The position numbers and the translations under genes are program-made. Shown piece after piece: positions 62,348-64,000 of a DNA stretch of 64,000 bases. Position 1 is the stretch's first letter. Each line of letters opens with the position of its first letter. Source of the DNA: DATFVJ01 sp963727015 (lineage in GTDB: Bacteria > Actinomycetota > Actinomycetes > Streptosporangiales > Streptosporangiaceae); NCBI GenBank assembly GCA_963727015.1, contig CAVSEV010000009.1:248001-312000 (forward strand). The letters are read 5' to 3'. The notes under the pieces were generated by a model, which was not told the DNA's origin, made no database searches, and saw only the letters and a program-made list of their open reading frames with translations.

Positions 62348-63238
62348 TCAACCCGACACGGTTACCTCGTGCCACACTCCCCCGTTCAGGTCCAGCCCGT
62401 TGCCATTGGCCTGGCCCGGATTCGTGTCGGCGATGTAGGTGTAGAGCGGATGACCGTTGTAGGTCGCCTGGGCGCTGCCATCCGAGCGCTTGATCGTGCC
62501 AAGCTTCCCCGTGACTCCCGGGCCAGCCGCAAGGGTTCCCGTCACCGGCGGCCAATACGCCGCGCATGTCGCGTAGCAGACTGACTTGGCGGGGGTGTCC
62601 GGCGCGAACCAGTAGAGCGTGAGCCCTTTGGCGTTGGTGAGCACGGTCACGCCGCGGATCTTCGCGGTCTGCAGCGCGCCGCCCGCACTCGCCGGTGCAT
62701 TGCTGCCCACCGTGGCAACGGAGATGCCAAGCACCAGGAGGGCGACGATGGACACGCCCGCGATCGCCCATCCAGCGCCCGGAATGCCCGCCTGCAGCCG
62801 GGCCCGCAGGGAGCCGCCCGCGGCGGCTCGCGTGGCGGGCTCGCGCCGCGCGGCGGGGACGCCGGCGAGGAGAGCAAGCGCGGCGAAGGCAGCTACCTCG
62901 ATCACCCCTGCGACGATCCCCGAGGTGGTGCGAACCTCCTTGAATCCGAACAGGCCGACCCACACCGACAGCAGGTAGCCGCCGAGGGTGGACAGGGCGA
63001 ACCCGGCCCCTGCCGCGGCGGCCACCCGGCTGCCGGTGACGAGCACCGCCGCGGCAAGGACGAAGGCCGCGATCACCTGGAGCAGAAACAACGGGCCAAT
63101 CGTCGGAATCGAGCGGTAGCCGGTCAGATACAGGTCAAGGTGGATCGCCGCGGTCGCGGCGAGCAGCCCGGCCCCGGCTAGCCGCAGGCCGAGCTGCTGC
63201 GTGCGGTTAAGTACCAGCCGCCGGTCGGGGTCGGGCAT
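62348..63238 (-). CDS. Membrane protein fused to a COG4315-type domain
   Basis: The 296-residue protein has four membrane segments (LRLAGAGLLAATAAIHLDLY, GPLFLLQVIAAFVLAAAVLV, AGVIEVAAFAALALLAG and IAGVSIVALLVLGISVATV among them). A C-terminal extracytoplasmic COG4315 domain follows: VTVLTNAKGLTLYWFAPDT, CAAYWPPVTG, GHPLYTYIADTNPGQANGNG, GGVWHEVTVSG. This end is the same as in the lipoprotein upstream, so the fusion anchors the domain. Start ATG 14 bp after the previous stop suggests translational coupling. No function is known. Confidence 0.8.
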   Translation of the reverse strand: MPDPDRRLVLNRTQQLGLRLAGAGLLAATAAIHLDLYLTGYRSIPTIGPLFLLQVIAAFVLAAAVLVTGSRVAAAAGAGFALSTLGGYLLSVWVGLFGFKEVRTTSGIVAGVIEVAAFAALALLAGVPAARREPATRAAAGGSLRARLQAGIPGAGWAIAGVSIVALLVLGISVATVGSNAPASAGGALQTAKIRGVTVLTNAKGLTLYWFAPDTPAKSVCYATCAAYWPPVTGTLAAGPGVTGKLGTIKRSDGSAQATYNGHPLYTYIADTNPGQANGNGLDLNGGVWHEVTVSG

Positions 63239-63252
63239 GGCACCGCTGCCGG

Positions 63253-63780
63253 TCAGTACCCGTTGCCGCCCGAGCCCGATGACGGGCTCGGGGCGGGCAC
63301 GGCCGCGCCGGAAAGGGTCACCTCGTGCCACACGCCGCCGGACGCGTTCAGCCCGTTGCCCTTGGCCTGCCCGGCGGCGGTGTCACCGGCGTAGGTGTAC
63401 AACGGGTGCCCGTTCCAGGTGGCCTGCGTCGAGCCGTCCGACCGTGTGATCGTGGCGAATGTCCCCGTGACGCCGGAACCCGCGGTCACAGGCCCCTTTA
63501 CCGGTGGCCAGTAGGTGGCACAGGATCCATTGCAGTTCGACTTGGTGGAGGTGTCAGGGACGAACCAGTACAACGTGAGGCCCTTGGCGTTGGTGAGCAC
63601 GGTCGCGCTGCCGACCTTCGCGGAATTCACCGCCGCGGACGAGGCCGCGCTCGAGGCCGACGAAGCGGCTGCGGACGGGCTGCTCGCGCCAGCTGAGCTG
63701 CCCGTCGATGAGCTGCCGCACGCCGCGGCCAGGAGAGCGACAGCTGCCAAGCCCGTCGGCGCCAACCATCGGTGACGCAT
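63253..63780 (-). CDS. COG4315-type lipoprotein
   Basis: The 175-residue protein has a lipoprotein signal (LAAVALLAAACGSSS with Cys20 or so as the lipidated residue), an Ala/Ser-rich linker and the COG4315 domain (SATVLTNAKGLTLYWFVPDT, CATYWPPVKG, GHPLYTYAGDTAAGQAKGNG, GGVWHEVTLSG). Cysteines in SNCNGSCATYW are probably disulfide linked. I start at the ATG of MRHRWLAPTG. It is directly upstream of the membrane-fused copy. Confidence 0.85.
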   Translation of the reverse strand: MRHRWLAPTGLAAVALLAAACGSSSTGSSAGASSPSAAASSASSAASSAAVNSAKVGSATVLTNAKGLTLYWFVPDTSTKSNCNGSCATYWPPVKGPVTAGSGVTGTFATITRSDGSTQATWNGHPLYTYAGDTAAGQAKGNGLNASGGVWHEVTLSGAAVPAPSPSSGSGGNGY

Positions 63781-63793
63781 CGTTTGTCTCCGT

Positions 63794-64000
63794 TCACATG
63801 GGATGGATGAACCAGATACCCATATCACGTGGCGCCGACGACATCCGTTCAATCCGGCTAGCGCTCACCGCCGTTAGTCCCGCGGTGCCGTACGGGCCGA
63901 CCCGGCCACGCGGCGCGCTTGCCATGGCCGCCTCGACCGTGGCGAACGTTTCGAGCCGCCGGTCCAGGCCCGTGACACGGATAACATTGGCCACCTGCGG
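63794..64000 (-). CDS. C-terminal part of a STAS-domain protein, cut by the window edge
   Basis: The reverse frame entering from the right edge reads PQVANVIRVTGLDRRLETFA then TVEAAMA, matching the last helix of STAS anti-sigma factor antagonists (V.R...VTGLDR....F.TVEAA). The rest to the stop at 63794 is not conserved. The start is outside the window. Confidence 0.5.
   Translation of the reverse strand, partial: PQVANVIRVTGLDRRLETFATVEAAMASAPRGRVGPYGTAGLTAVSASRIERMSSAPRDMGIWFIHPM

Overview
The window is very GC-rich, with strong third-position GC, many GTG starts, stop/start overlaps of the ATGA, GTGA and TGATG kind, and families that are typical of Actinomycetota (DUF3040, DUF1876, DUF1918, DUF427, DUF4331, LAL-type LuxR regulators, SigK/RskA). 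I read it as a chromosomal segment of an actinobacterium, probably a soil actinomycete; the genus cannot be decided from the sequence. No rRNA, tRNA or CRISPR array was seen.

Layout. 0-13.7 kb holds a stress/dormancy-like island: an eRF1-like protein, a DUF1876 protein, nicotinate phosphoribosyltransferase, archease, RtcB RNA ligase, a CBS-BON protein, a DUF1918 protein, a phosphoribosyltransferase-hydrolase fusion and small membrane proteins. Almost every one of these families has a counterpart in the Mycobacterium tuberculosis DosR regulon. A recurring box (GGGGACTTTCGGCCCT and relatives) lies in the intergenic regions. 13.8-20.3 kb is a potassium uptake locus with the unusual order kdpF-kdpB-kdpC-kdpA and a divergent KdpD-like sensor that has no kinase domain. 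20.6-27.4 kb is a carbohydrate/redox cluster (GH63-like hydrolase, GlgX, GMC oxidoreductase). 27.7-31.5 kb is a second stress cluster (small zinc-binding protein, USP, GNAT acetyltransferase, HtrA-like protease).

31.9-40.6 kb carries a secreted protein, a large LAL regulator, a DUF427 protein, a LysM cell-wall protein, a PAS-GGDEF cyclase and an MFS transporter. 40.6-45.9 kb is the most interesting block: a TPR-CHAT caspase-like protease facing a divergent set of an intracellular subtilisin-like protease, an ECF sigma factor and a small overlapping partner protein. This looks like a two-protease signalling or cell-death module. 45.9-51.9 kb holds an amidohydrolase, a SigK/RskA pair, a Tat-exported protein, a DUF4331 protein, a MITE-like element and a CXXC microprotein. 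51.9-55.7 kb is an arylsulfatase with its radical-SAM maturase. 55.9-58.1 kb is a TetR/efflux pair with readable operators. 58.5-64 kb holds membrane proteins (flippase-like, DUF6629, DUF2254), two COG4315-type proteins and the end of a STAS-domain protein.

Three well-known genes (kdpA, glgX and the MFS efflux gene) and two unknown ones carry single-base frameshifts, mostly in short homopolymers, so the accuracy of the assembly should be questioned before they are called pseudogenes. The segment is also rich in 13-30 bp tandem repeats, inside and between genes, and carries at least three copies of a distinctive palindromic intergenic repeat.
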